64,000 bases of DNA, from positions 12,672,814 to 12,736,813 of the forward strand of contig OY821740.1 of the NCBI GenBank assembly GCA_963682055.1. The letters run 5' to 3'. A program made the position numbers and the translations under genes. Shown piece after piece: positions 36,801 to 50,100 of this stretch (positions within the stretch are counted from its first letter, which is position 1; each line of letters opens with the position of its first letter). The stretch is from Primula veris. Taxonomy: Eukaryota; Streptophyta; Magnoliopsida; Ericales; Primulaceae. The notes below the pieces were generated by a model that was not told the DNA's origin, did not search any database, and worked only from the letters and a program-made list of their open reading frames with translations.

Positions 36801-39800
36801 TACTTAGCTGTAATTTTCAATTATGTTTTTAGTCATTTATTATTGTTTAATTGTTATTTCGTATACGAAAACCAACACAAGTTTCATATCTTGCAGAGAA
36901 AACAGTGATCATTATATATACAACTTTATTAAAATCTGCCAAAACCAGAGAATTGTTGTAAACTTCAATTCTGTCCAAAAGATGACCACGATTTATGTTC
37001 CTTTCTTATCTCGTTAAGTGCTTTTTTGATCAAATGTGCGTTGAGATTGTATTTGTCCACTAGGAATAAGTGGTGGTCATATAAATGAGAAAATGATAGG
37101 TAAGGTCCCGCACTCCATAATATCGTAATGAGTCTATCGACCCCCCACAAAATTTGACTTTATTCTATATACATCATGTTTACATATCTAACCGCCCATT
37201 TTTGCTTAGGTGGCATCATCTGAGCCCACCAATAATATTTTGATCAATAAATATTTGATCTGATTAGTTTGTTACGGTATTTATTTGTTATGTACTCGTG
37301 TGAGGTGCGCACCCCTTGTAAGGAATTTCAGGCATGTCTTTTTAGTTTTTATATAGAAAACGTCAAATAATTGGATTATACGTATTTATGGTATAACTTT
37401 TTGACTTACTATGCTAAAATTGGATGTCTTACGTAATATATTGTTAACCATGCTCTCGTGTGGGCTCATAATACGGTGGAGTACTTATCAAGATTATGTA
37501 CGCTAGCTACAAAAGTTTGATAAAAATCGAGCCACTTGATACACTTTTTTTCTGAAATTTGTGCTTAATTTTAGCATTACGCTATGATCGATAGAATTGA
37601 GTAATAGATTAAAAAAAACCATAGTATTACAAGCGGGTACTGTTGCCATGTGTGGACACATTGATCGACAACCATTAGCACATGTACGATTAATTTAGTT
37701 ATCTGGTTACAAGAAGCATCATTGGAAATGTCCGAGATGACCCCCCCTCTATTTGATGTAATTTTTTCTAGTGGAGGGGTGTTTAAACTTCAAACCCTGT
37801 GTTTCCTTCCTACCTTTGCTTAAAATTATACTTATAATTAAATCAGTGTATTTCCTCGTACGGAAGTGAGTACGTTGGTTTCCCTATTTCATGTGATAAA
37901 TAACACCTACAACTTTGGCCTTGTTGCTCCAACTTCGGTCATTTTCTTTGTGATATGTTATTATCATTTGGTGATTTTGTTATAAATGATGAAAATTGAT
38001 ACTTAATTAAAGAAACTATTTGTTTTAAAGATTAGTACATATGTTACATGATTCTATTTTTTTTTTACGTACTCTTTGTTTTTAATTTTGATGTTGTTTA
38101 TATGCCTAGGTCGCTAGGTAAGGTGATACTTGATGTTGAAAAGTATTTATTTTATTTCACATTTCCTTCTTGGACCTTTTGATTGCAACTCTAAAGCTTT
38201 ATGCATCTTAACTAAATGAGTACAAATTATTAGCCTCACACTTAAATGATGTCTAGTTGTATCTTTAATGCGTACTATCTGAAATTAGTATATTCCATTT
38301 TGTACAACAGTATAAGTACTACTACATTTCTTCTCTTACCCATGCTATGATTAATCTTTTTTCATGCTAGTGTTTTTATTTATTTGTAACTTGAAAAAAT
38401 GACGAGTGATCATTTTTCAATTTTTTTAAAAAGACAAGTAATAGTTGGATCAAGCGATCTGGAAGTAGTATGTGCCTTGCTCGGAAATTTCTTGGCAACA
38501 AGTTAACGACATAGAGCTTGGGTGACTTAATTAAGAGCGCAAATCCAAAAGCAAAGTCCCTATAAATAGTAAACTAATGCAACCAGTCACAAGGGTAACT
38601 TACATATTCCAATTTGTAGTGGATTTTCTGCAAACTTTGCCGGCTTTTCCAATTCCAAATTGAGACTTTTTAGAGCCGCGTAAAATAAAAATAAACACAG
38701 TCAAATTTTGGTCCAAACAGTTTAAAAAGAAATTCATTTTAATCCTACAATAGTACAATGTATCAAATACAAGTATCCAACAATAATTACTATTAGTCTT
38801 CTCCTTAAATTAGGTTGAAAGCAACCCAAGCTGAACCATTAATAGTCCGTTTGCTTAGGGTCGGAGGAGTCATTTTAACGTTTATTAATAATAAAATCAA
38901 AATGTGTTCTAGTAAGAATGAACATGGAACGCGATGTAACAAAATAGCATAATAATGAAATATAACGAATGACTGAATGAGTACATAGATGATAGAACAT
39001 TAAAAAAAAATCTTTTACACAAAATGGAGATACATAAACCATTGTAAAACATTTATATATATCTTTTGAAAGTTTATTCTTAATTTACAATATATACCAT
39101 GTTTATAATTATATAATTGTATATAATCGGTTTGACTCGGCTAATTTATGTTTCAAAACCGCTAAAATCTTAAATCGAATCAATTAAATCAGTTTTAAAT
39201 TTTTTTTAAACAAACCAACCAATAGCCAATGGATTTGGTTTTGCTTGGTTCGGTCGACTTTAACTCATCCCTAACCAATACTCAAAATGATCTATGCTAG
39301 CCACTAAAAATTAAACCAAACACAATCGTACCCAATCCTAATGCATTGAAATAATTTTCTTTGTAATAAGGGATCAATTTTCACAATACTTGTTATTCTC
39401 GGAATTAAAAAAGTCCTAACCTAGGGTTAAATTAACCTTATATGAATTTATTTTACGGATTGGGATTGGGGGGCAGCCCCCAACTGTCTCTAACTAGTTT
39501 CTTCCATTCGAGAAGTATTATTTGATGTTGTTGTTTTTTTTTCGTGCTTTTGGTAGTGGTTTGTACTACTAAAATCCTCCATCCGTAGCTTGTTCATTGT
39601 ATGATACATAAATACTCTTGACTTCCAAAACCAGAGGATAGAATCGAGAAAAGAAGGAGAAAGGGCTCATGTAAGGAGGATGTAAAGATGAGTTGAGATG
39701 GAACAAGAAACAAAGCGTGTGGAAGTTTAAAAATAAAACTTTTGACATTTGGTGAAAATGACGATAAATTAATTAATCAAAAAGACGTATGCACCTTAAA

Positions 39801-41552
39801 TAGTACGATTCACAGGCTATTGTATTTCGTTTGGTCATTTTTGAATGAAACATTGACCAATTCTCTAACCTATTCAAAACTTGGGGTCTTACTATTTCGA
39901 TTCAAACTGCACGACAACATAAAAGCAAAGATAGAACTATGAAGACCACTAATGTAATTATTACAAATTAAATGGCTTGAAATTTGAATAGTTGAATTTT
40001 TATTTTGTATGTTTTCCCGTAGGAAAGTAAACGTTCAATTATTAAACTATTCCAAGTACAGTATGTCGGTATGAATAATGTACGAACTATTCCAAGAGTA
40101 TAGAACTCACAATTCACAAACTAAATTATTGATTAAACAAATTTCAAACCATCTTGAAAGGTTAATATGTATGGAGAATACGTCAAGCTTTACATCCAAG
40201 TTCAACTTTCTGTGCATTGTTTTAATACCCGACAACTTATTGAATTTAATTCTATATTTGTTTGCAAATGTTGCATCAAATTACTATAGCAAAAAGCAAA
40301 TGTCAAACAAAAGAACTGATTGCACGAATACGTACCCATCCAGCCTATGAACACATCTATATATAATCACTAATAACAAAAAAAATTGTGAAGACGAGCA
40401 AAAATATCAGCTTATGAACACATCTATAATCACTTAATTTCATCGAAGTTAACGACATATTAATTTATGTTCTCCAAACCACAACTCGCATTTAACTCAT
40501 GCCACGAAATGTGCCCGTCCTAGAAAGTTAAGAAAAGATAATCGTTCAAATGCAGTAAATAATCCTTTAAGATTAGGTTAAACATTTAAACCTTAATTTG
40601 GTCTTCAAAGTTTGGATTAAACATTAACGGTATGATTTATTTTTTATGCCTAAAATTGTTTTATAACTTTAATTTAAGTTCATCTTTAAGGTGATTAAAG
40701 TTTTTAATATTTGGCTCTCTACTCCGAAAACCGTATCTTATTTGCAAAAATAATCAGTTTTCACTAGCTAGGTCAGTCCTTATCCTTGTCCGTATTTTGT
40801 ACTTAATTATTGATCTCATATTTCTGTACTTCATTTGTACGTATTTCTTATTCAGGAACCATTCACGCATCATATTGACGTTAGTACTAAGAAAATGATT
40901 ACCACTAACCCTTATTGTTGTAATCTAAAACTTCTATCTCCTATTTTCTATTCTCTTCCGTGTCTCTTTACTTATTTTCATTCAAATTTTAAATTTTCAT
41001 AACTTATACCGCAAGTTTATAAACTTTTATATTATATTGTATTCAAATTTTAAAGCATTTGAACATAATATCATTTTAGACAATTTTTTTAATATTCAAT
41101 GTTTAATTTACACTAATTTATACATTTATTCCAAAATAAATTTTGTGTGGATTTTATTTTAAAAATAATTATTAAAATGTATTGATACGTGTATTATAGT
41201 AATTGTATAATGTTTTTATAAATTTTTTTTGAATAAAATAAATAAAAAGATAAAGAAGAAATAGAAAAATGAGATAGAATATTTTTATATTATTGTTGGG
41301 TAAAAGGAAGATGCCAAAATATTGATAGTAGAAAATTATAAATTGATTTTTCTTCTGTGTCGTTCTCAAGATGAATTATCTTCTCTCTTTTTTCCATTTA
41401 AAAGCTGGCCTGTGCCTACTCTTAAGCTCATATCTAAAAAAACTCTTTCCTTCACTTTCTCTTAAGGCCGCTTATGTCTGAACCCGAGCCACTAACCATT
41501 CCATTTTCCTTATAACAAAAAAGAAATATTTTCTTTTCTCTTAAAGACGACA
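36801..41552. other. Intergenic region upstream of the SAUR gene
   Basis: About 4.7 kb of AT-rich DNA without a recognisable exon or transposon boundary. A TGTCTC hexamer, the classical auxin response element core, lies at 40961-40966, about 590 bp before the SAUR start; a single hexamer is weak evidence. The SAUR promoter should lie in the last kilobase. Confidence 0.4.
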
Positions 41553-42017
41553 ATGATTAGGATCCGTCGGTTCAGACTCAAACGCCGGTTCACATCCTTT
41601 CTCCGCTTTATTCTTTGCAAAAAGTCACGTCCCCAACCACGTTACTTACGTATCGACACAGTGAGGTCCGAACCCGGACCCTTTTGCAAGCTCCTCACCT
41701 GTCTAAAGTCCAAGGCCAAAACACTATGCTCCAGGAGAAATCCAAGTCAGATAGTTGACCGAATCCACGAGCCTTTGCTAGAAAAAGGCCGCATGGCGGT
41801 CCCTAAGGGAAAGACCGTGGTGTATGTTGTGTCTGAGGATGGTGAAGATTTTCACCGGTTGTTAGTCCCTGTTATCTATTTTAACCACCCGTTGTTTGGG
41901 GAGTTATTGAGAGAGGCTGAAGAGGAGTTTGGGTTTGATCATCCGGGTGGAATCACGATACCTTGTCGGATTAGGGAGTTTAAGAAGGTGCAAACGAGGA
42001 TCGCCGCTGGAAGGTGA
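41553..42017 (+). CDS. SAUR family protein, SAUR36-like (154 aa)
   Basis: A small auxin up-regulated RNA protein. SAUR proteins of the growth-promoting type inhibit PP2C-D phosphatases and so activate the plasma-membrane proton pump; SAUR36 is linked to leaf senescence. The gene is a single exon, as usual for the family. The N-terminal 75 residues are basic (RIRRFRLKRRF at the start), and the SAUR domain covers about residues 80-150: a MAVPKGKTVVYV strand, then FHRLLVPVIYFNHPLFGELL, EAEEEFGFDHPGGITIPC and the basic end FKKVQTRI. The long basic N-terminus and position of the domain match the SAUR36 subgroup rather than the 90-aa SAURs. The start is the first ATG of the frame, preceded by CGACA. 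A decayed partial copy lies at 45237-45463. Confidence 0.92.
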   Translation: MIRIRRFRLKRRFTSFLRFILCKKSRPQPRYLRIDTVRSEPGPFCKLLTCLKSKAKTLCSRRNPSQIVDRIHEPLLEKGRMAVPKGKTVVYVVSEDGEDFHRLLVPVIYFNHPLFGELLREAEEEFGFDHPGGITIPCRIREFKKVQTRIAAGR

Positions 42018-45000
42018 TGACGTGGAAATAGTCAGTTGAGGTGCCTCACCCAAAACATATGTACGTAGCAAACAGCTTATCATTTAATTGCTATAGATTT
42101 TGCCAAAAAAAACTTGCCCCTATCATACAAAGTTGATGACTTGGTAACATGGTATGCGCTACGAGTGTTCTGAAGCTAGAATCACATGTTGATGGTATGA
42201 TCGATCGATCGTGGCGACAATTATGATGATAATGGTTGTAGCTTGTTTCTTTTTCTGTGGAGAACTTTTTAGTTTTCTTTCTTTTAGGTCCTTTTTGCTG
42301 ATAGATTTTGTTTTGGGAATTAGGGGGTTGCTTGCCCAAAAGAGAAATAGATGTAGATATGTAACATAAAAAGTTATAATTTCAATCCTTTTTAGGAATT
42401 TTTCATTACTTTTGTGCTGATCAAAATGAGGATCCTCAATTTTACCTGCTTTATGTCCGTCTATAACAGTATAATTAGGTTACTGTACATGGACGTAGCT
42501 TTTACTGTTTTATATCGACCTGTATCCCGGTAACTTTTATATATTAACCTGGTCAGACAATTGATTTAACAAAACAACCAAATTTCTACAAAAAAATGTG
42601 ATGGAAACAGTTAATTACGAATTAAATGTTTCAGAAAAAATACTATATTATGGAGAGAAACAGTAATTTCAAATGGGAAGTACCAATATTCGATATACTT
42701 TATTTTCATAGTATATGTAAGTGTTTTTTCATAAAAGGTGGGGTGAATGATGCTAACTATTAAAGATATATTGAAAAAATATTTTTTTCATTAACTTAAA
42801 TTAAAATAAGGGGAGGATATGTGCAGGAGCGACTCAGTGTTTTTGGTTGTCCAAGATCTGCAAGTTTTTTTTTGCTCGTGATGATGACGTAAGCAGCTTT
42901 TTCGGTTGCCCGTAGCATTTTTATCAAGCAAAAATAAAATAAAATTTGCTTCATTTTAATTGATATATATGTATATATATGTGACTGTTTTATTCTGCAA
43001 ATGTTGAATTAATTCAATTGTTAATTTGGATTAAAACTGAATTTATAATAAATTGGGCTTTATATAATTTTATTGGCTAAACTATTTTTTTTTATCTCAG
43101 CCCAGTCTTTTTTTACCACAATCCAATCTCTGCCACAGGTCCAAATATTACTTAGATTTGAGTCTGAACCCGTCCTAAATATGTGGTCCTCATAGTTGCG
43201 TCGTGACTCTGATTTCCAAATTAGTATATTTATTACATTATTAAGCAGAAACTTCCTGATCTAACTTTATTCAGTTGCATTCCTTCTCATCTTGATAGAA
43301 AGCAGCCATCATTTTTTGAAATCTTGCTTGAAAATAAGGTGGTATATGTGGGGACGGCCAGGCCCAACCCATATTGAATAAGCTTTGAGTTTTAAGCAAT
43401 TGATCACCGAAAAAAATGAACAACAGCCGACTATATTGTTAATATACTGATTAGTTAAAATATAAATATTAAACGTCAATTGGTTTACAATGTGTTGTAA
43501 TAGTTCAGATGGTAGAGTAGTTTGGTTCATAGTTACCTGAAAATTCTGTTTACGGTACATATCACGTTTTTTTTCCGGAAACGCATTTCGGATCTCTTTC
43601 AAAAGTTCAGGGGAAACGTCTCTTAAACGCAATGGAAACTTTAGCGAAACATTTTTAAAATTATAAATTATACTTTTCGGAAAACTCAATAAAACATTTA
43701 ACAAACTTGTAAGATACTTATTTTTGAATAAAAGTGAAAAGATTCATTTAAAATATGATGAAATCAAATTAATGAAATAGCATAGGTAAGTTATTTTGAT
43801 AAATTATCTCTTAAATTATAAAAATTTAACTAGTTTTTTTTTTAAAAATTGAATTTAACTAATTGTTCATTATATTATTGTATTATTCATAAAATTTAGC
43901 GTATTTCATAAATATTTTCAGCATGTTATATTCTAATTTTTTAATTGTATCGGTGTTTCCCGTTTTTCATTAAAAATCAGCTTGAGTTTTCCGTTTCCGT
44001 TTTCCGACTTGGTAACTATGGTTTGGTATTCAACATAGAAAGATTATGAGTTCGAAACTCGTAATTTACAATTTAATTTTGTTTTTATTTTTATTTGTAT
44101 TTATTGAGAACAAAATATATCAAGTTTTAAGCATTCCGATATATCCGGAATACATCAAAACATTGGATGTCCAAAATGACATTGTTTTCTTCTTTAGATG
44201 AACGAAACCTACCTAAATTTGGAAAATCATGTGTTGGTTGATAAATAAATAAAAAAGGATTACCTTCTAAAAAAAATATTAAATCTTTCATAATAAAAAA
44301 AAATATGAACGAAAGCTAGAACTACAACGGAATCCGAATCATTCAGAAGAAACACAGAGATCCAAAAAAATAGTCGAAATTAATCAAAGCGGTTATGAAA
44401 ATATTTAATGAAGAAAAAGTCCCTTGGCAAATTTTTTCCTTTCTCACAATCTTGTATCCCTGCTTTTCTTTTACTATATATATGTTGTTCGTTTTTCTTT
44501 TTTTGTAACACATCTTTCAGCGATAGCTGAGGAAAAGCATTAAATTAATCTTTTATCGGGATTGTGGCAACAGACCTTAGTCAATTAACATAAAGCTAAT
44601 ACCACAAATGAAGTTAATTTCCTATTTACTATCTATTGCTATATCAGGATTTTCAACTCCTACAAATTTGATTTTACTTATTGATAGATTATGGTTTTTT
44701 TCATTATGGTTTTCTCCAAATCGAGCCAGGGAACCATCTCGCCCGTGTGAATGACACGTGGTCTTTACAATCGCTTCAAATTGCTTTTATTAACTTCTTG
44801 AGACACTAATATTTGCCTATTTCTATTACAATTTTATTCTTGGAAAAAGGCATTTGAAAATGTGATGTAATCACATTAGCTGAAACCGGAACCCGCTTTA
44901 AAAAAAGAATTTTTAGAAGCACTTTCCGCTTCTTTTTACTGACCTTAAGTTTCTCACTATTCTAAAGATAATCAAGAATGTTATGTAAAAAGAATCCCAA

Positions 45001-45236
45001 TAGTAGAAGCAACTTTTAGAAGACACCTTACCATGATTTATTTATTTTTGTACAGGAAAAGCTTTTAAAAATTACCATAAGAGAAGGAGTTCTTTTCAGA
45101 GAAAGTTATGTTAGATAAAATTTAGTCAGAATTTACCAGACAGACTTAGGTAATTAAACTGATCAAGAACCTAATCTTTCCTTCTAAATTGGCAAATTTT
45201 CTCACAAAATTGATACGATAAAAAATATTCTGAGTC
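42018..45236. other. Intergenic region between SAUR gene and SAUR pseudogene
   Basis: No gene recognised. The 131-codon minus frame at 43309-43704 matches no family I know and lies in sequence with repeated GGAAACG and TTTCCG phrases that looks like transposon debris (about 43550-44030). The first few hundred bases after 42017 would hold the SAUR 3' untranslated region. Confidence 0.35.
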
Positions 45237-45463
45237 GTTGCTAGAAAAACACGATGTGGAGGTCCCTAAGGGAAATACCATTATGTATGTGGGGTTAAAA
45301 GAAAAAATGTATGTGGGGTTGAAGATATTCGCAGGTGATTAGTTCCGGTTATTTATTTTAACCACCTTTTATTTGGGAATGTTAAGAGTTCAGTGGGCCA
45401 CTAGACCTTATCGGATTAGGGAGTTCAAGAAAGTACAAACGAGGATTATCGCGGGGAGGTGTG
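45237..45463 (+). pseudogene. Decayed partial SAUR copy
   Basis: Matches the 3' half of the SAUR gene at 41553-42017. Shared phrases in order are TTGCTAGAAAAA, GGTCCCTAAGGGAAA, GTTATTTATTTTAACCACC, TTTGGG and TCGGATTAGGGAGTTCAAGA, the last running into a stretch equivalent to the end of the gene. Relative to the parent it has a small internal duplication of ATGTATGTGGGGTT, frame changes, an in-frame stop after the CGCAGGTGATTAG region, and a deletion of the segment encoding the conserved acidic helix. It lacks the 5' half. It cannot encode a SAUR protein. Confidence 0.85.
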
Positions 45464-45596
45464 AGTTGGAAATCATCAAACCTAGCTAGTGTCATGTTAT
45501 GTTTCATTTGGTGAGGTGGTTTAATATTTACAAGTGTATTGAAGGAGGCCAAGGAATCATAAGTATGCAAGATATGGCTAAGCTCTTGCTATTGAA

Positions 45597-45732
45597 TAAT
45601 GGTGAAAATTCATATTACAAAATTCTCATCCACGCAAAAAGCTTTATTACTTATGATAATAGTCAGAGATATTGCAGAAAGTAGTATTAATTGGGTTATT
45701 GGTAAATTTTGTAATATGAATTTTCACCATTA
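45597..45732. repeat. Perfect 28-bp inverted repeat with 80-bp spacer
   Basis: Left arm 45597-45624 (TAATGGTGAAAATTCATATT and eight more bases) is the exact reverse complement of 45705-45732. The spacer contains no obvious relation to the MITE family elsewhere in the window. It would fold into a stem-loop if transcribed. Confidence 0.9.
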
Positions 45733-45782
45733 TAAATTTATAAGTAATACATGCCTGTGGATTTTCTCTCTAAATTTTGCAG

Positions 45783-45950
45783 CTAGGCTTTGATCTTGAT
45801 CCATCCATAAATGCTCTTCTCAATGATTTTCATGGTATCTTTAAGCTTGATCTGCAACAAATTCCAAGTATTTCGGAGAGTGAATCGTTGAGTTACAAAC
45901 AAGGCTACGAAGCAGATATAGACCACGTGGTTTTGTTTGGTGATCGATAA
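45783..45950 (+). other. Possible orphan terminal exon (56 codons)
   Basis: Directly after a good splice acceptor (TTTTGCAG) an open frame of 55 codons ends in TAA. It reads LGFDLDPSINALLNDFHG at the start and EADIDHVVLFGDR at the end, with a balanced residue mix more like real protein than random AT-rich sequence. I do not recognise the family and found no upstream exon; the preceding 500 bp contain the SAUR pseudogene and an inverted repeat. It may be a captured gene fragment. Confidence 0.3.
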
Positions 45951-47180
45951 GCTCCATTTTATTTCATTAAGCTTTTCATTTGGTTTAAATTTTTTGATGC
46001 ATCTATACTTTAGTAACTTTATCTTGAATTATAGCAACTATGAGCAGTTTTATTCTGTCTACTTTTATGAACAGTTTTGAATTTTTTAAGTTCAATTTTT
46101 TTACTCTTTTGCAAATGACAGAAACGGATGAAAAAGAGCTGTTTTTGTTACTAATCTGTTTATTTTGTTTGAATTGCATATGATTTGGTCTATTAGTCTT
46201 GGATCTAGGTTTGTAAAGAGAATTGGAACGATTGCAGAGAAAGACAGTGAAGTAGATAAGATATGGCACCCAAAAAAATAGTCGGATTATCAATGGCTAG
46301 TTTTTTTGCTGACTTGCTTGTATGTATTGTCTAGTAGTTTGATGTGCATGTCTACTATAAGCATGCGTTTATGTTTTGATTTTGGGTAATCTTTGTTTGG
46401 CAGAGGTTTTTTACCAACTTTCAAGTTGGTTTTATTTGTAAATCGGCTTAGTTGTATTTTGATTTGACTGTAAAATAGGTTAGCTCCCACTCTATTATAA
46501 ATATATTTTGTTTGTGAAAAAAAAATTATAGCAATTATGTACTTTATTTTGTTTTGTGGGGTTTTACGCCCACATTTTTTTGTTTTCCCGATAAATAAAA
46601 TATATATGTAAGGTTTTGTCTCTCATTTTTAAACGAAAAATAAAGGTTATATGAATATGCTTGTTTGTTTTTTCTTGATTTAGTATTTGTTGCTACAACT
46701 AAAATTGTTTTTGCTCAAGTCAACAACATCCTAATTATATATGGAGCGGAATTAATGAACTCTAAATTATGGAAAGATACCGAAAAGATACTCCTTCGAC
46801 GGTTATATGGATTTGAATCTTGCACTCCATCAGGTAAACCAACTTCCAGTCCCAAAAAACCGAGATCAAAATTTAGAACACGCAGTTATTTAAGATTCTA
46901 AGCAAGCGTTAATATTTCTGTAAGTTTACAATAGCTTATGAAACAAATTACATACAGTCATACAGATCAAGGCCATATAACTGTTACCGTCGACCACCCA
47001 ATATGAAGCAATTGTTTGGTGAAAAAGGAACAAGAAAAATAAGTCTTATTTCATCTTCATGCATGTGGTGTGATTTTAAAACTATAAGTTAGGCCAAGAA
47101 CTTTATTTCTAGGACCAGATTTTAGTTTCCTCCTAATTAACCTTGATTACGGAAGGCTAATTTTCCACATGGAAATTAAT
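45951..47180. other. Intergenic region downstream of the minus-strand pectinesterase
   Basis: No gene recognised. At 46552-46608 lies a phrase related to 11301-11355 (TTTTGTGGGGTTTT...CCC...GATAAA), possibly the tail of a non-LTR retroelement. The 78-codon plus frame at 46665-46901 has no recognisable family. The 3' untranslated region of the pectinesterase lies in the last few hundred bases. Confidence 0.35.
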
Positions 47181-50100
47181 TTAAAGAAGGGATGTGTAGG
47201 GCACATTGGTTACCGGTAACCACGAGTCGCCAGAGATAAATTTTCCAACCGTAAATTTCAATGCTTCGCTCGAACTAGTAATCACACGATAGCCGTTCCA
47301 CTTTACCCTATTTCCAGTTGATGAGCCTGGGCCAGTGTTCATATACTCCCCATAATACAATGTGCTTAAAGCAAAATCACCATCCCAAGCTAGCCATCCA
47401 GCTGGATTAATCAAGCTATCGAGGTATGTTTTCATGAAAACTGTTCGTGAATATTTTTTCCACGGCCTTCCGAGATAGGTTTTCACCGAGCCCTGTGAAC
47501 TTTTTAAGTCTGGCGCAGGGGTGACACGGCAGTTGTGGATTGAGATACCGGTGTTTTGGTTTGGGTCTGTTCGGCCCTGAGCCGTTATTGTGTTACTCTT
47601 GTTTGGAGGTCGTCGAGGGTAAATATTACAGTTCTGAAGAACAACAGCAGCGTTTCCAAATATGAAGTCAACTGTGCCGTATAAGTTGCACTCTTTATAA
47701 AATTGCCTATTACTAAGGACATAGAGTGTATCTTGATACCCTTCAAAGCTGCATTTGTAGAACACTGAGAGATCGGAGCTGGATCGCACTGCCACAGCTT
47801 GTTGATTTTCCGCTCCTGCCGTGTTCCTGAATGTAATACCTTGCGCTATAAAGTTGTCTCCGGTTACGCCTGTGATCAAATATACAAAAAAAAAATATAC
47901 TTGTTATGCCACAAATGTCTAGAGCTTTAAACTCATGCAAGTGTTCTTTTCTATTAAATGTCTTGACAGTCTTGTTATTGTAGTTCGTTTTAAACATATA
48001 TGAAATCTTGTTTATAGTTGAAACATTTCTTAATGTTGTATAAACCGGGGATGTAATTACTATCCAAAAACAACTTAACCATTCACTATATATTTTGCAC
48101 ATGCAAATGTATAGCACGAGAGTTATCTTAATATGTAAGGCATAACTCGGATCTAAGATATATTTAATATCTTCAAATAATGGTAACTTATTAGTTCGGG
48201 CACAAAGCTGGTTTTAGTTTGTCTATGGGTATTTTCTTCTTAAGTAGCTTTCACAATAAACTCCCACCAACATTTGTGGCTATTAGGATTTAGGACCATC
48301 CAGAGCTCTTAATTAGATATGGAAAATTCATTCTAAGAAATGAAGATCAGTCGTCTCACTAAATTAGTTGACAAGAGAAATTACTTATTTAACAATTACA
48401 GCATACAGTTACATGGATAGATGCCATATTTTATGTAAAACATCTGTGGAAACCTTGTGTTCTATGGATAAATCTAAAATTTAAAAGAGTCCAACCTCTG
48501 TAATCATTTGTTGGTTGATAGAAGCTGACGAAGTTATTTGTTGATTTTGTTATTGAAAATTAGAGTCTCTTAGTTAGCTACTAATTGTATAAATCACTTT
48601 TTAGCCAGAATCCTAGACCGGCCCAATTCTGTGACATCTCTACCTACGATTTCATCTTTGAGTGCAAGAAACCTCAGGTAAAACGGTTTATTTAGAGTTT
48701 TCTTCTAGATCATTGGCACTACAAAAAGAACTCTTTATTTACCAAATTGGAAAAAATAGTCATAGTTAGTTAATCTAATGATGATGCATAAACGAAGGGC
48801 TGGCAAATGAACTGCAACAATGCATTTGAAATAACAAACAGATCATTTGAAAAATAAAAAGGGTTCATTTATGTTTACTGCATCAAACTATCGGCCGTTA
48901 ACAATTTACATACCCGACTATAAAAATTAACAATTTGCATACCAAACAAAACATAATCGATCAATCAACAACATGTTGTCAAATTATCAAATAGAAGTTA
49001 ATTTAAATTGGTACACTATCCTTTTACCCTTATTTCTGTCGTCAAAAATCAATTCATCTATTTGTTCTCTTATATCACATCCGCAATTATAACCCCAATT
49101 TACATACATATTTAACTTAATACATCCACTCTTTCGCTGAGCTACTGTAGAAAAATGACGTCGTATTTTCGTATCTCGGCACATAACATAAACTTAGAAA
49201 TCATAGTAAGCAATTGACTCTCTTAAATACTGTATTTTCTTACCTCGGCATATAACACCACTATGTTATTTGCATTTTAAAAAATTATAACGAATTAAAC
49301 TTGATTATCCAGATTAAAAAACTCAAGAAAATAATGAACACTGATTAAACCTTAATTATCAATATTGTTCAAATTTAATAACTCAGAGAAATAAATAGAC
49401 ATGAAATTCTAACAAACCTTATTCAGTTTATAATAGATTGATAATAAAAATAACCATAATTAACATTAATTAATTTATTATTTAATAAAAGTGGATCATT
49501 ATGTAATTAAGGTTAATATAATTCCTTATTATTGATAAAGAAGTTGATTTACCATATTTCTGAAGGGGCTATCCGTTCGTGAACTTTCCAGTTCATATTT
49601 AAATCTGAATTCTACAGTTCATCAAAAATTTTATTGTACTTGATAACTCTAAATAACCCTGATTTGTTTAGGAGAAAGGAATTTGGATATTTGTGAGTGA
49701 GATATAACTAGAGGGCTATTTTTTGCCCAAATTTGTTCGTATATAGAGAGAGAATATAAAATAAACATAATACATTTTTTTGTTAACAGGCCAAAATACC
49801 CCTGAGATGTAATGGAAATAGGTCTCGTGTAGGCTCGTGACCAAACTTCTGTTTGATAATTTGACGTCAAGTTGTTGATTGATCGATTATGGTTTGTTTG
49901 GTATGCAAATTATTAAATTTTGTAGTCGAGTATGCAAATTGTTAACGACCGATAGTTAATTTGGTACAGTAAACATGAATTAACCATTGATAATTTGACG
50001 TCAGGTTGTTGATTGATCGATTATGATTTGTTTGGTATGCAAATTGTTAATTTTTATAGTCGGGTATGCAAATTGTTAACGGCCAATAGTTTGGTGCAGT

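Noticed and set aside
43309..43704. 131-codon frame on minus
   Set aside because: Falls in sequence with transposon-like repeated phrases and shows no known domain.
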